A stretch of DNA of 64,000 bases from Odobenus rosmarus divergens (Eukaryota; Chordata; Mammalia; Carnivora; Odobenidae). The first letter of the stretch is position 1. Each line of letters opens with the position of its first letter. Positions 1 through 9,439 of this stretch are shown in pieces. The stretch is taken from positions 871,516 through 935,515 of the forward strand of contig NW_004450303.1 of the NCBI RefSeq assembly GCF_000321225.1, written 5' to 3'. The notes below the pieces were generated by a model. It searched no databases. It was given only the letters and a program-made list of their open reading frames with translations, and was not told the DNA's origin. Both the position numbers and the translations under genes were made by a program.

Positions 1-181
1 TTTCTCCAGGAAGGGTTTCTCTAATAACTTCCATGCTTTTTTCAAGCCCAGCTAATATCTTTAAAATCATGATTCTGAACTCTAGGTCCGACATCATACT
101 AATGTCTGTATTGAGTAGGTCCCTGGCAGACGGTACTACCTCTTGTTCTTCTTTCTGAGGTGATTTTTTTCCTCTTGTCAT
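1..181 (-). CDS. LINE-1 ORF1 protein, N-terminal 60 codons (partial)
   Basis: L1 ORF1p is the RNA-binding, trimer-forming chaperone of LINE-1 that coats L1 RNA in the cytoplasm. The ATG is at 181-179 on the minus strand. Sixty codons run to the window edge without a stop. The frame starts MTRGKKSPQKEEQEVV and continues with an acidic and then a hydrophobic helical stretch (DLEFRIMILKILAGLEKSM), as expected for the N-terminal region before the coiled coil. The coiled coil, RRM and C-terminal domain would lie beyond position 1. The family is recognised from the context (L1 5' UTR immediately upstream) and from the sequence. Whether the rest of ORF1 and ORF2 is intact cannot be seen here. Confidence 0.8.
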   Translation of the reverse strand, partial: MTRGKKSPQKEEQEVVPSARDLLNTDISMMSDLEFRIMILKILAGLEKSMEVIRETLPGE

Positions 182-289
182 TTTGTCCAGAGAATAGATG
201 AATGAGAGAACAAAATGCTAAGAGGTTGACAACGTCCCCAGAAAATATACTCTAAAGAAATCATAAAAGACCTGAAACCAGGGTAAAAG

Positions 290-880
290 AAAGGGAAAGA
301 AAGAGAAAAGAAAGAAAAAAAAAGATAAAAAACAAATAAAAACAGAACAAAACAAAAAAAATAGAATATCATCAAATATGATCAGGTTAGTGCATAAATC
401 AGTACCACACACTAGATTTTGGGTGTATTTTGGTCTGTTAGAAGAAAGTGCCTCCTAAAATTTTAAAGAAAGGTAGACTTATATATGTACAAAGTAAGGG
501 TTGATATAATGAAGGGATGGAATATGACTACAAAGATGAAAATTATAAAAAATTTTAAAAAAGGAATTGATAAGGTGCTTGAAAAAAGAATGAAGAGGAT
601 TAAAAAAGAATGAAAAAAGAAAGAAAAAGGGGAGAGAATGTGATCAGGCAGGAGACTAGAACAAAGCCATACACTAGAGATTTAGGGTATATTTTGATCT
701 GTTAGAAGAAACTGTATCTCAAAATTTTAAAGAGAAAACAACTTATATATATATGTCAAAAATAAGGGTAACTACTATGAAGGGATAGAATATGACTCTA
801 AAAATGAAAAATAAAAAATGTTTTTTAAGAAAAAGGATTGATAAGATGTTGGTTGAAAAAGGTAAAAAGAAAAATTCAAA
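290..880 (-). repeat. 262-bp-period tandem duplication in the L1 5' UTR
   Basis: Two diverged copies lie head to tail. The motif gatcagg occurs at 380 and 642, and acactag at 409 and 671, giving an offset of 262 bp both times. Further matches are a tctgttagaagaaa block, a tgaagggat-gaatatgac block and a ttgataag block, in the same order in both copies. The copies differ by many substitutions and short A-run indels, so the duplication is not recent. It may be a feature of the L1 subfamily rather than of this copy alone. Confidence 0.75.
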
Positions 881-949
881 AAAAAAGTTAAAAAAAAATT
901 AACTTTGAAAGACTAATGAATCATGGTAAAAAAGCCATGGATTCTGTGT

Positions 950-1960
950 TCAGTATTCCCCTAGCGCTGGAGTTCTCCAGTTCTCATTGATTGGTAAACT
1001 TGTTCTTGGCTGGCTGTTCGTGCTGATCTTCTGAGGGAGGGGCCTGTTGCCGTGGTTCCCAAATGTCTTTGGCGGAATTGCCCTGCCCTTGTTGGTCTGG
1101 GCTAAGCAATCTGCTGGAGTTTGCTCTCGGGAGCTTTTGTTCCCTGCAAGCTCTCGATACAGGTTTGGAGGAGGAGAGTGAAAATGGTGGCCTCCCAATC
1201 TCCGCCCCAGAGGAGCTGAGAATTCGGGGCCCCACTCCTCAGTGCGCCCCCAGAGAAAAGCAGTCAATCACTCCTGTCTCCCCGGTTTCTGGCCGCACTC
1301 CGTGCTCACCTGGCCTGTGACCGAGTGTTTCTATCTCTGGCAACCGACCCCGTGTGGAGTCTCCAAACCCAGCAGATCCCTGTGGTGCACTTCCGCGCCG
1401 CTCCTCCTGGGAGAGGAAGGGGAGTCTCCCCGGCTCTGCCGCTTGTTGCGTCCCTGTTGGAGGAGCAGTGGCCCGACTGTCACCAATCACAGTTTATGGC
1501 AACCCCGAGCTGAGAGTCCACGCCTCAGCTCCCTCTCTGCAGCTGGCTTTCCTGCTCCGATACCTGGGAGCTCTGGTGCACTTAGGCACCCCCGGTCTTT
1601 CTGTGACCCCGAGGGTCCTGAGACCACACTGTCCTGCAAGGGTTCCACCCCCAGCTTAGCCACTGGAGCGACGTCCCTCAGCAGAGCCGAGTTCTGAAAG
1701 TTCCGAATTTGTGCTCCGTGGCTCTATCACTTGCCAGAAGGGGCCAATGGAGGCCCCCTCCCCCACTGTCTATCCTCCCGAATATCACCTTGGATTCACT
1801 TCTTCGCACGTCCTACCTTCCAGAAAGTGGTTGCTTTTCTGTTCAGAGTTGTTGCTATTCTTTTCTTCGATCTCCTGTTGAGTTCGTAGGTGTTCAGAAT
1901 GGTTTGATCCCTATCCAGCTGAATTCCTGAGACCAGACGAAATCCAGGTCTCCTACTCCT
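950..1960 (-). promoter_or_regulatory. GC-rich L1 5' UTR, expected internal promoter
   Basis: This block is the only extended GC- and CpG-rich sequence in the window and stands out sharply from its AT-rich flanks. L1 5' UTRs contain an internal RNA polymerase II promoter, and in primates also an antisense promoter. Promoter activity here is inferred from position within the element. The 5' end near 1976 has an aagacggtgg motif in place of the usual YY1-type aagatggc. The ancient L1 that starts at 43157 keeps that canonical motif. Confidence 0.55.
1063..1320 (+). other. ATG-initiated frame antisense to the L1 5' UTR (ORF0-like)
   Basis: An 85-codon open frame begins with ATG at 1063 and ends with TGA at 1318-1320. 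It lies opposite to the L1 sense strand inside the GC-rich 5' UTR. The predicted peptide begins MSLAELPCPCWSG and has no recognisable domain. Primate L1s carry a short antisense ORF0 in the same relative place, about 70 codons long. That comparison is positional only and no sequence similarity is claimed. GC-rich DNA readily yields chance open frames, so coding status is doubtful. Confidence 0.3.
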
Positions 1961-2153
1961 CCACCGTCTTGCTTGGAAACCCTATTCTTAAATTAAAAGA
2001 GTTAATAAACTTCCCTTCGCTTAATGCTACTATGCCTAACAACAATAATATGTACTTTAAATTCAATTACAGCCACCTTTTTCAAAAAGTTATTGTTCTA
2101 TAATACTTTATCATTGGCACCTCCTATTGCAATTAATTTTTAACAGTTCTTTT

Positions 2154-2336
2154 TTTTTAAGATTTTATTTATTTATTTGAGAGAGAGAGAATGAGAGATA
2201 GAGAGCTCGAGAGGGAAGAGGGTCAGAGGGAGAAGCAGACTCCCTGCTGAGCAGGAAGCCCTATGTGGTACTCAATCCCGGGATCATGACCGGAGCCGAA
2301 GGCAGTTGCTTAACCAACTGAGCCACCCAGGCGCCC
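2154..2336 (-). mobile_element. Can-SINE, minus strand
   Basis: A complete tRNA-Lys-derived carnivore SINE. The T-rich tail complement is at the left, then (GA)n, and the head complement ctgagccacccaggcgccc is at the right end. A 19-bp target-site duplication, aatttttaacagttctttt, flanks it at 2135-2153 and 2337-2355 and is identical in both copies. The perfect duplication suggests a fairly recent insertion. Confidence 0.95.
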
Positions 2337-2355
2337 AATTTTTAACAGTTCTTTT

Positions 2356-3238
2356 GTATATGTTTGTAAAAAGAATTCATCCATATAATAAACTCCAGAA
2401 AGCAAATCATAGGTACTAAATCATTAGAGCAGTGTATTTTACCTTTTAAAAATGCAGCTTGCACAAACTAAAGCTAATAGTGTTTATTGTTAAATATGTT
2501 GGCTAAGGCATTTGTAAAGTAGTGACACATTTGTTCCTAAATCCATTTTTTGTGTATTGCTCCTTTTGGACTGATACATTAGTTGAGTTATATGTTTAAA
2601 TTATTAATTTGATTTTGCCTCTGAATTCTCTTTCTTGGATCACCCCAGAATATTATGGGGGAGGGGTGGGGAGGCGGGGGCATGCTACTAAGGGACTAAC
2701 TACCCCTCCTGCTGGAGTTCAGACCGGGACCATGGGAATAGATTAAACAGAGCTCAGTTCTTTGTACATTGGTTGTATGACTTTGCTATTCATTTTTCTT
2801 ATTTGAAATTTATTATTAGTTGCTGATGATATTGTATCTTACTATTTAATATAGACCTCTTTTAAATGCTAACTATTAAATTATATATTATGCCTCACAT
2901 TTAACAAGTTAAATAGTATTAGAGAAGACTTATGAAAACCTTATTTAACTTTTTAAAAATTCTTTATCTTCTTAAGGTACAAAATCATTTTTATTTACCT
3001 GATCCAGAACTTCAAATTACTTATTTCATTATTGAAATACTAATTTAAATTTAATACAAATTGTTTAAAAGTGTTTAAGATCCAGTAGCATGAGGAGCAT
3101 AAAGAATTTATAGGTATACAAACAATATTTATAGAGAGAGGAGATAGGTGGGAAAGTAGAGAGAATTAAGTCAATTAACATAGATATGAAGAAACACCAA
3201 GTTTGGAATGTTGGTAATGGAAACAGTCTTTGAAACAG
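2356..3238. other. Unique AT-rich DNA, no gene seen
   Basis: There is no credible coding frame or recognisable repeat in this stretch apart from the G-rich run at 2657-2680, listed separately. Confidence 0.5.
2657..2680 (+). other. Potential G-quadruplex motif
   Basis: Four G-runs of 5, 4, 4 and 5 bases are separated by loops of 1, 1 and 4 bases (a, t, aggc). This satisfies the usual G3+ N1-7 pattern. It stands in otherwise AT-rich sequence and is not within a repeat that I recognise. Confidence 0.6.
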
Positions 3239-3239
3239 G

Positions 3240-3263
3240 TTTTGTTTTGTTTTGTTTTGTTTT
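3240..3263 (+). repeat. (TTTTG)n simple repeat
   Basis: About five tandem TTTTG units, possibly the complement of an old retroposon tail. Confidence 0.8.
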
Positions 3264-3452
3264 CCATTCCTGGACAGTGCTTCATAGTAATTCTTTTTCT
3301 TGGCTACTGTTGAGAGGAGATTTGCAGTTCTGAAGAATGTAGGATGGCACCATGTCAGTAAAATACTCTTGTTACAGTGTGGCAGACTATAAGAAAAGGC
3401 TGAATTTCACTTCAATATCATAACCACTGAGCTGCATTTCTGTTGACCCTGA

Positions 3453-3516
3453 CATTCATTCATTCATTTACTTATTTATTCATTTACTTATTTATTTATT
3501 TGTTTATCTTTATTTT
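3453..3516 (+). repeat. CATT/TTTA simple repeat
   Basis: A run of CATT units grades into TTTA units directly before the SINE fragment at 3519. Confidence 0.8.
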
Positions 3517-3518
3517 TA

Positions 3519-3629
3519 TTTTTTTTAAAGGTTTTATTTATTTATTTGAGAGAGAGAGTTAGCGGGAGCAGAAACAAGCAGGGGGAGTGGGAGAGGGAGA
3601 AGCAGGCTTCCCGCTGAGCAGAGAGCCCT
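3519..3629 (-). mobile_element. Can-SINE fragment, 5'-truncated, minus strand
   Basis: The tail, (GA)n and the CT-rich body complement (agcagggggagtgggagagg) are present. The sequence stops after gctgagcagagagccc, so the whole tRNA-like head is missing. No clear target-site duplication is visible. Confidence 0.85.
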
Positions 3630-3949
3630 TTTAAAAGGCTGACTTAAAGTCATCTCCCTATCCATTTGCAACTTTTTGGCCTTAAGGTACCAGGGCAATA
3701 TTGTGTCTTCCATTGTTTTCTTTAAGCTATTTTTGTATATATTGGAATTTCACAAATAATGATAATTTAACAACTAGCTCATTCACATTCATTTTAAACA
3801 GTGCTTATCTAGTTTACCCTATCTCAGAAACAGGATATTACTGTAAGGTGGTGTGAATTTATTCAGAACTTGGAGGAGTTCATTTAACTAGGATTTTTTT
3901 TTTAAATAAACACAACCAAAGTGTTAGTTGAAAATAACTCTTACTTGGT

Positions 3950-4460
3950 GAATATCTTTGTGAGAGAAATGATTGTAAGTGCTAGGGATGTAACAGTGGA
4001 CAAAATTGGCAAAATGATCCTTGCCCTTGCCTTGGAGAATACAGGAAATGAATACATAAATGAGTTATTATATATACGTGTGTGTGTGTATATATATATA
4101 TATATTATATGTGTGTATACACCATATATTATTTTTATACATTATAAAATTAGAAAATTATGTATATGTATAGTTAGTTGATGATGAGTGTTATGAAAAA
4201 ATAACAGTAACAAAGCAAGGAAAGGGGGTAAACATTTCCAAAGGGCCAAGGAAGGACAAATGCAGTTTTACATAGCTTGTTCCATGAAAGTTGAGCTGAA
4301 AAAGTGACATTGTGCAAAAATTTTAGGAGACCAGTAGGGTGGGACAGCTACATGGCAGATGCAAAATCTCTGAGGTGGGGTATTTGTCACATTCAGGAAA
4401 GAGCACTGAAGGCGGAGGTGTCTCAAGTGGAATGATCAAATATTTAGAGTATTTAAATAA
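3950..4460 (+). repeat. Ancient L2-type LINE 3' remnant
   Basis: Phrases typical of mammalian L2-class 3' ends appear in order: gggatgtaacagtgga, later a caaagg-type segment, then a segment around ctgaggtggg near 4370. The copy is heavily diverged. A TG/TA microsatellite (4070-4120) interrupts it. The family assignment is from memory of the consensus. Confidence 0.4.
4070..4120 (+). repeat. TG/TA microsatellite
   Basis: A short (TG)n tract followed by (TA)n and another TG block. It is likely length-variable. Confidence 0.8.
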
Positions 4461-5029
4461 ATACCCTACGGGTCATGTAGAAAATTTTTAGTCACATATG
4501 ACGTTGTACTATCATATATGTGTCTGCTGCCTCCTCTTTGGACTCTGAGTTCTGCAAAAGCATAGTTGAGTGGTATTCATTTTTGTACCACCAGAGTATG
4601 ATAACAGTGTCTGTTATGTTGAAGGCATCTTGCTGGCTTGAAGTATGACTTGGGTCATGAAAAGTCCAAATCTCAATGTGCAGTGGCACAAATAGCTAGA
4701 GACACCATCCCTAGAGACTCAGCCTTCATAAATGAGAACACTGTGCTAGTTTCCTGTGTCTTCTCTAACAACTTACCACAAATTGGGTGGCTTAAAGCCA
4801 CTGAAATTTATTCTCTAACAATTTTAGAGACCAGAAGTCTGATTAAGTGTTAGCTGTGTGTACTCCCTCTGAAGTCTCTAGTGATGAAGCCACTCCTTGC
4901 TTCTTGCAGCTTCTTGCTTGACATGTGGCCACATCCCTCCAGTCTCTGCCTTGGAGGCCACATTGAGTCTTCTCTGTGTGTGTCTGTTCCAAACTCCCTC
5001 TGCCTATCTATTATAAGAATATTTATTAG

Positions 5030-5218
5030 AGCCGCCTGGGTGGCTCAGTCAGTTAAGCTTTTGACTCTTGGTTTTGGCTCAGGCCATGATTTCATGGGTC
5101 CTGAGATGGAGCCCTGAGTTGGGCCCCGCACTCAGCGGGGAGTCTACTTGAAGATTCTCTCCTCCTGCCCCTACCCCCACTCATTCTCTCTCTCTTTCAA
5201 ATAAATAAATAAATCTTT
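5030..5218 (+). mobile_element. Can-SINE, plus strand
   Basis: The head gccgcctgggtggctcagtc is followed by a diverged body and an (AAAT)n tail ending in ctttaaa. It inserted into the MaLR LTR. Its tail later served as the target for the next SINE. Possible short duplication gaatattt/ggatattt flanks it. Confidence 0.9.
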
Positions 5219-5236
5219 AAAAAAAGGATATTTGTG

Positions 5237-5450
5237 GGCACCTGAGTGGCTCAGCCGGTTAAGTGTCTGCCGTCTGCCTTCGACTCAGGTCATGATCCCA
5301 GGGTCCTGGGATTGAGTCCTGCACCGGGCTCCCTGCTCAGTGGGGAGTCTGCTTCTCCCTCTGCCCCTCCCCACACTCGTGCTCAGTCTCGCTATCTCTC
5401 TCTCTCTCTCCCTTTCACTCACTCTCACAAAATAAATAAATAAAATCTTT
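5237..5450 (+). mobile_element. Can-SINE, plus strand, inserted in the tail of the previous SINE
   Basis: The head ggcacctgagtggctcagcc leads to a full body and an (AAATA)n tail. The duplicated flank aaaaaaaggatatttgtg occurs at 5219-5236 and again at 5451-5468. This places the insertion at the A-rich end of the first SINE. The head carries a short internal duplication, ctgccgtctgcc. Confidence 0.92.
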
Positions 5451-5645
5451 AAAAAAAGGATATTTGTGATTGCATTTAGAGACCATCTGGATGATCCAGG
5501 ATAAACTCCTCCTTCGAAGATCTTTAAACACATCTTTTGAAATATAAGCTAATTTTCACTTTTTTGCCATGTCAAGTAATAATCACAGGTCCTGGAGATT
5601 TAAGATGTAGTCATACCTTTTGGGGGTCTGTAATTTAACCCACTC

Positions 5646-7185
5646 CAAGCACAATAACAGAAGTCTCTAGATAGGTTTCCAAATTAAAGTAGGAATCTAT
5701 TTTGATTGCACCACTGGCCCCGTTGTAGGGATCTATTTTGAAAGAATGTCCTCCTGTGGAGTAGGACGCGGGAAGGGATGGACATGAGAGTAGGGCACTG
5801 GTCAACTTCACTGGAGTAGAGAAAGCCTTCATTCTCGGATGAGTAATAGAAGCTTTGTCATGTAGTCTGTGCAAACTAATAAATGTTATGATTGGAAGCC
5901 AGTAGAAATGCAGTCATGCCCATTGCTACAACATATACTCCAAAATCTCAGCAGCCTGACTCACTATGAATTTTGTTACTTACCTCGTGATGTAGGATGT
6001 GCAGCTGAGGGAGATGGTGCTCTCTCCATTCTGTTATTTAGGAACTCAGTCTGAGAGATTCTCTGCCACCTTCAAACATGATGCCCAAGCTCACCGTGGC
6101 TTTCAACAACCAGCTTGTCAATGGAAGGCAGTTAGAGAAGTTCTTATAATTTTCAGTGGCTTATTTTGAAAAAAAAGAACATTTCTGAGACAGAATGCTC
6201 TCTAAAAAAATACAGTCATCGTTTTTCTTCTATGATTGTTCATTATTGTTCAAATAAAGTGTTCCCATGTGTGGGGCAGGGGTGGGAGAAAATGGCTTCC
6301 ACTCAAGTTCTGATTTTGGTTGGTCCAGGGTTTTGCAGTTTAATTTTTTTAATGAGCACTATAATAAAGTTATAATGACATTTGTTTTAATTATAGTTGA
6401 ATGACATTACATAATGCTGCCTTGTTTTAATTTCATTGTTATACCTTCAAAACAAAAAAGAACTTCACTGTTAATGAGAATTGTCTTACCACATTTGAAA
6501 ATGAATGGTAATATTATGTTTTATATGAAATCTCTGAAAAATGGATTCTTAATTTTTTTACACATTCTTCAAGAATGAAGATTTTTACATCATTATACTT
6601 GTTGGTACTTTTAATTATACTAATTTTGGACAAAATTAAATTTGACCTTTATAGCACTACCATCAATTTCATAACATTTCCAATCGATTTAATTTTCAAT
6701 GTAAAGATGTCAAGACAATGATTTCAAGTTTATAGCAAATTGACTGGGATACTGTTATATATTTCAGTGTGCCTTAATCAACTTAAAGTTAAGAATCAAA
6801 TAAGGTCAGGATAACTCTGTGTTTACTTCAGTTTACAGTAAGGCCATCAAGAGATTCTGATCATCTCTCTTTCCCAAATCTGTGTACTGTGAAAAATTAT
6901 CAAATAAAAGGGATGGTCCTGGGATTATGGCCACGACATAGAGATGCATAAAGAATTTTTCCGTTTTTGAAATACAAAGTATTTTTGCTGACTATCTTAA
7001 TAACAATTCATTACCATATCATTAAATCAATTAACTAATATTAATAATTAAATTAACCAATATAATGTGTATTATTATAGAAAATAAGCTATTTCATCTT
7101 TTATGATTTCCAAGAATATATTTTCCAAGAAGAGAAAAAAGATATTGCCTTACCTCACATAAAATGTGATTATTTGATATTTCAT
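5646..7185. other. Unique AT-rich DNA, no gene seen
   Basis: Several short frames occur but none has a recognisable domain or looks like an exon. Parts of 5880-6130 may be older repeat, but I could not identify it. Confidence 0.45.
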
Positions 7186-7202
7186 TCATCTTAAATTTTT
7201 TT

Positions 7203-7400
7203 AAAGATATTATTTATTTATTTATTTGACAGAGAGAAAGACAGTTCCTTCTCTCGAAAGAACACAAGCAGGAGGAGTGGGAGAGGGAGAAGCAGGCTTC
7301 CCGCCAAGCAGAGATCCTGATGTGGGGCTCAATCCCAGGACCCTGGGATCATGACCTGAGCCGAAGGTAGACACTTAATGACTGAGCCACCCAGGCGCCC
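7203..7400 (-). mobile_element. Can-SINE, minus strand
   Basis: Full length, with the head complement ccacccaggcgccc at the right. The target-site duplication tcatcttaaattttttt is identical at 7186-7202 and 7401-7417. Confidence 0.95.
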
Positions 7401-7774
7401 TCATCTTAAATTTTTTTTATGCCAATTCAAATGAACATAATACAAGTATTCCAGTAGAAGTGGAAAAAGGGGCTAGCAGCATGAACCCTAAAAAGGGTTT
7501 TGTCAGGGGCAGAAATATGAAGACTGGGAATAATTATATATTATCATTAAATGAAATTACGTAGAAAGAGAATTCCGACATTTTGGAGTACAATTTTTAG
7601 TGAACTTCCAGGGAATATCCTTTTTGTGAGTCTATTGACATGCGTTAGAGTCAGGGTGGTTTTGTGTCCCTGAAAAGCCAGAAACTAATATAATTTTTGG
7701 GATAGAGAGCCAGAAATCTAATCAGCTTCCAATCAATTATTTTTTTTTAGCATTATTAAACTCAAAATATGTAC

Positions 7775-8655
7775 TAAATATAGATTTTCCTCAATTTACT
7801 ACAGGGTTGGTGGTGGTGACAAACCCACTGTAAGTTGGAAAATTTCATGAGTCAAAAGTGAGTTTAATACTTTTTTAAATTTTTTATTGTTATGTTAATC
7901 ACCATACATTACATCCTTAGTTTTTGATGTAGTGTTCCATGATTCATTGTTTGTGCATAACACCCAGTGCTCCATGCAGAACGTGCCCTCTTTAATACCC
8001 ATCACCAGGCTAACCCATCCCCCCACCCCCCTCCCCTCTAGAACCCTCAGTTTGTTTTTCAGTCCATCGTCTCTCATGGTTCGTCTCCCCCTCCGCCTTA
8101 CTCCCCTTCATTCTTCCCCTCCTGCTATCTTCTTCTTTTTTTTTTCTTAACATATATTGCATTATTTGTTTCAGAGGTACAGATCTGTGATTCAACAGTC
8201 TTGCACAATTCACAGCACTCACCATAACACAAGTTTAATACTTGTAACCTACATAACAGCTTAGCTTAGTCTAGCCTACCATAAATATGCTCAAACACTT
8301 ACATTAGCCTACAGTTGGGCAAAACCACCTAACAAAGCCCCTTTAATATTAAAGTCTGCGTATATCATGTAATTTATTAAATACTGTACTGAAAATGAAA
8401 AACTGAATGATTGTATGAGTACAGAACGATTACAAGCGTATCAGTTGTTTATCCTCATGATCCTGTGGCTGACAAGGAGCTGGGGCTCCCGACCATTGTT
8501 CCACATCCTGAGGGAGTATCGTAGGGGATATTGCTAGCCCAGGAAAAAGATCAAAATTCAAAATTTGAAGTATGGTTTCTCCTGAATGTGTATTGCTTTT
8601 GCAATATTGTAAAGTTGGAAAATTGTAAGTTGAATACAAGTTAGGGACATCTCTA
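7775..8655 (-). mobile_element. Fossil non-autonomous DNA transposon, split by an L1 3' end
   Basis: The two outer ends carry related motifs: actgtaagttggaaaatttc on the left and gttggaaaattgtaagttg on the right. The interior has the cttagtctagcctacc and cattagcctacagttgggca blocks of an abundant mammalian DNA-transposon fossil. The exact family name is not certain. The interior is interrupted at 7873-8231 by a later L1 insertion with its own target-site duplication. Confidence 0.5.
7873..8231 (-). mobile_element. LINE-1 3' UTR, 5'-truncated, minus strand
   Basis: Complement of the carnivore L1 3' end: tttttattgttatgttaatc at the left, then the gatgtagtgttccatgattc block and a C-rich segment. 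The flanking duplication agtttaatactt is at 7861-7872 and 8232-8243, showing insertion into the older DNA transposon. Confidence 0.9.
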
Positions 8656-9126
8656 CTACATTAAGAACTGGGGCTAGAAAGACTAAATATCTAGTTGAAA
8701 ACATCAAAGTATATTGGGAGAGATAGGAAACATATTCCAAGATTCATATACACATTGCAGAAAGAGACATGAGTAGAATGTTATGAAAGAATAGAAGAGA
8801 GGCTTTCCAGAGGAGATTTCATTTAAATTGAGTAGGTCACACAGTGATCTGGAAGACTGAAAAAATATTCCTCTCTTCAGTCTTCTTGAATAAATTAAAG
8901 GATATTCAAAGACTGAAATTTTGTTGTTAATGATTTGGATTTCAACTTTCACATGAAATCTACTTTTGAAGTCAATGAGCAATAATTACAAGCCAGCTAC
9001 ATGTCAGGAACTGTGCTTGGAGTTCATCTCAAGTAGTCTTTGGGGTTAGTTAATCAGAGAGACCGATGAAATTATAACTTCTTCATAACATAATATGTTA
9101 TCTGTGGCTATGTAATGTGAAATTAA
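8656..9126. other. Unique AT-rich DNA, no gene seen
   Basis: No repeat or coding sequence recognised. Confidence 0.45.
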
Positions 9127-9427
9127 TGAAAAAGGAGGCCATTAGACTGAGGTGGGTCTAACGCTGTGGCAGCCTTTGTAAGCAAACCAAAACCCAACCC
9201 TGTAAATGCCTCAAGGTTACAAAGTTGAAACCCAAGGACAACCAGTTACTAATAGCCAGCTAGATTTTAAGCTTTAGCCAATCAAATAATTTCCTCACAT
9301 TTCCGCATTTTGTCTTTATATATAAATGTCTCCCCTGGCTTCAGTCTGTGGAGCAGTCCTAACTACTTCCAGTTTTGCACTTGCCAATTTGAATTGATTT
9401 TTGCTCAAATAAAATCATAAAAATTTT
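9127..9427 (+). mobile_element. Ancient retroviral-type solo LTR fossil
   Basis: The block has LTR-like organisation on the plus strand: a possible U3 with a tatataaa TATA-like motif near 9318, the ctggcttcagtctgtggagc segment, and an aataaa polyadenylation signal near 9410. No gag, pol or env sequence is adjacent. The family is unassigned and the copy is probably transcriptionally dead. Confidence 0.45.
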
Positions 9428-9439
9428 AATATGCCTCAG

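Larger units (their letters stand above)
1..1976 (-). mobile_element. LINE-1 5' end, young-looking, cut by window edge
   Basis: This is the 5' UTR and start of ORF1 of a LINE-1 on the minus strand. Reading from about 1976 downwards, the element opens with a short aagacggtggaggag-type 5' end. It continues through a GC-rich segment (about 1900-950) and an A-rich segment (about 900-190), and reaches an ORF1 start codon at 181-179. The 5' end position is inferred from resemblance to mammalian L1 5' ends. No target-site duplication can be tested because the 3' end lies outside the window. The intact start of ORF1 and the long 5' UTR suggest a recent full-length insertion. Confidence 0.85.
4743..5645 (-). 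mobile_element. MaLR (MLT1-type) solo LTR, split by two SINEs
   Basis: The complement of an MLT1-like LTR. The left part (4743-5020) has the accacaaattgggtggctta and gaaatttattctct blocks. The right part (5469-5645) covers the segment that continues to aatttaaccc. Two Can-SINEs separate the halves. This is a non-autonomous ERVL-related LTR fossil with no internal retroviral genes visible. Confidence 0.6.

Noticed and set aside
950..1267. 105-codon frame on the L1 sense strand upstream of ORF1
   Set aside because: It lies in the 5' UTR, GC-rich composition explains its length, and no known L1 protein maps there.
7932..8150. Similar peptides predicted at 7932, 37178, 39296 (minus) and 55751 (minus)
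   Set aside because: The recurrence is due to four copies of the L1 3' UTR read antisense. The frames begin with GTG and do not represent a gene family.
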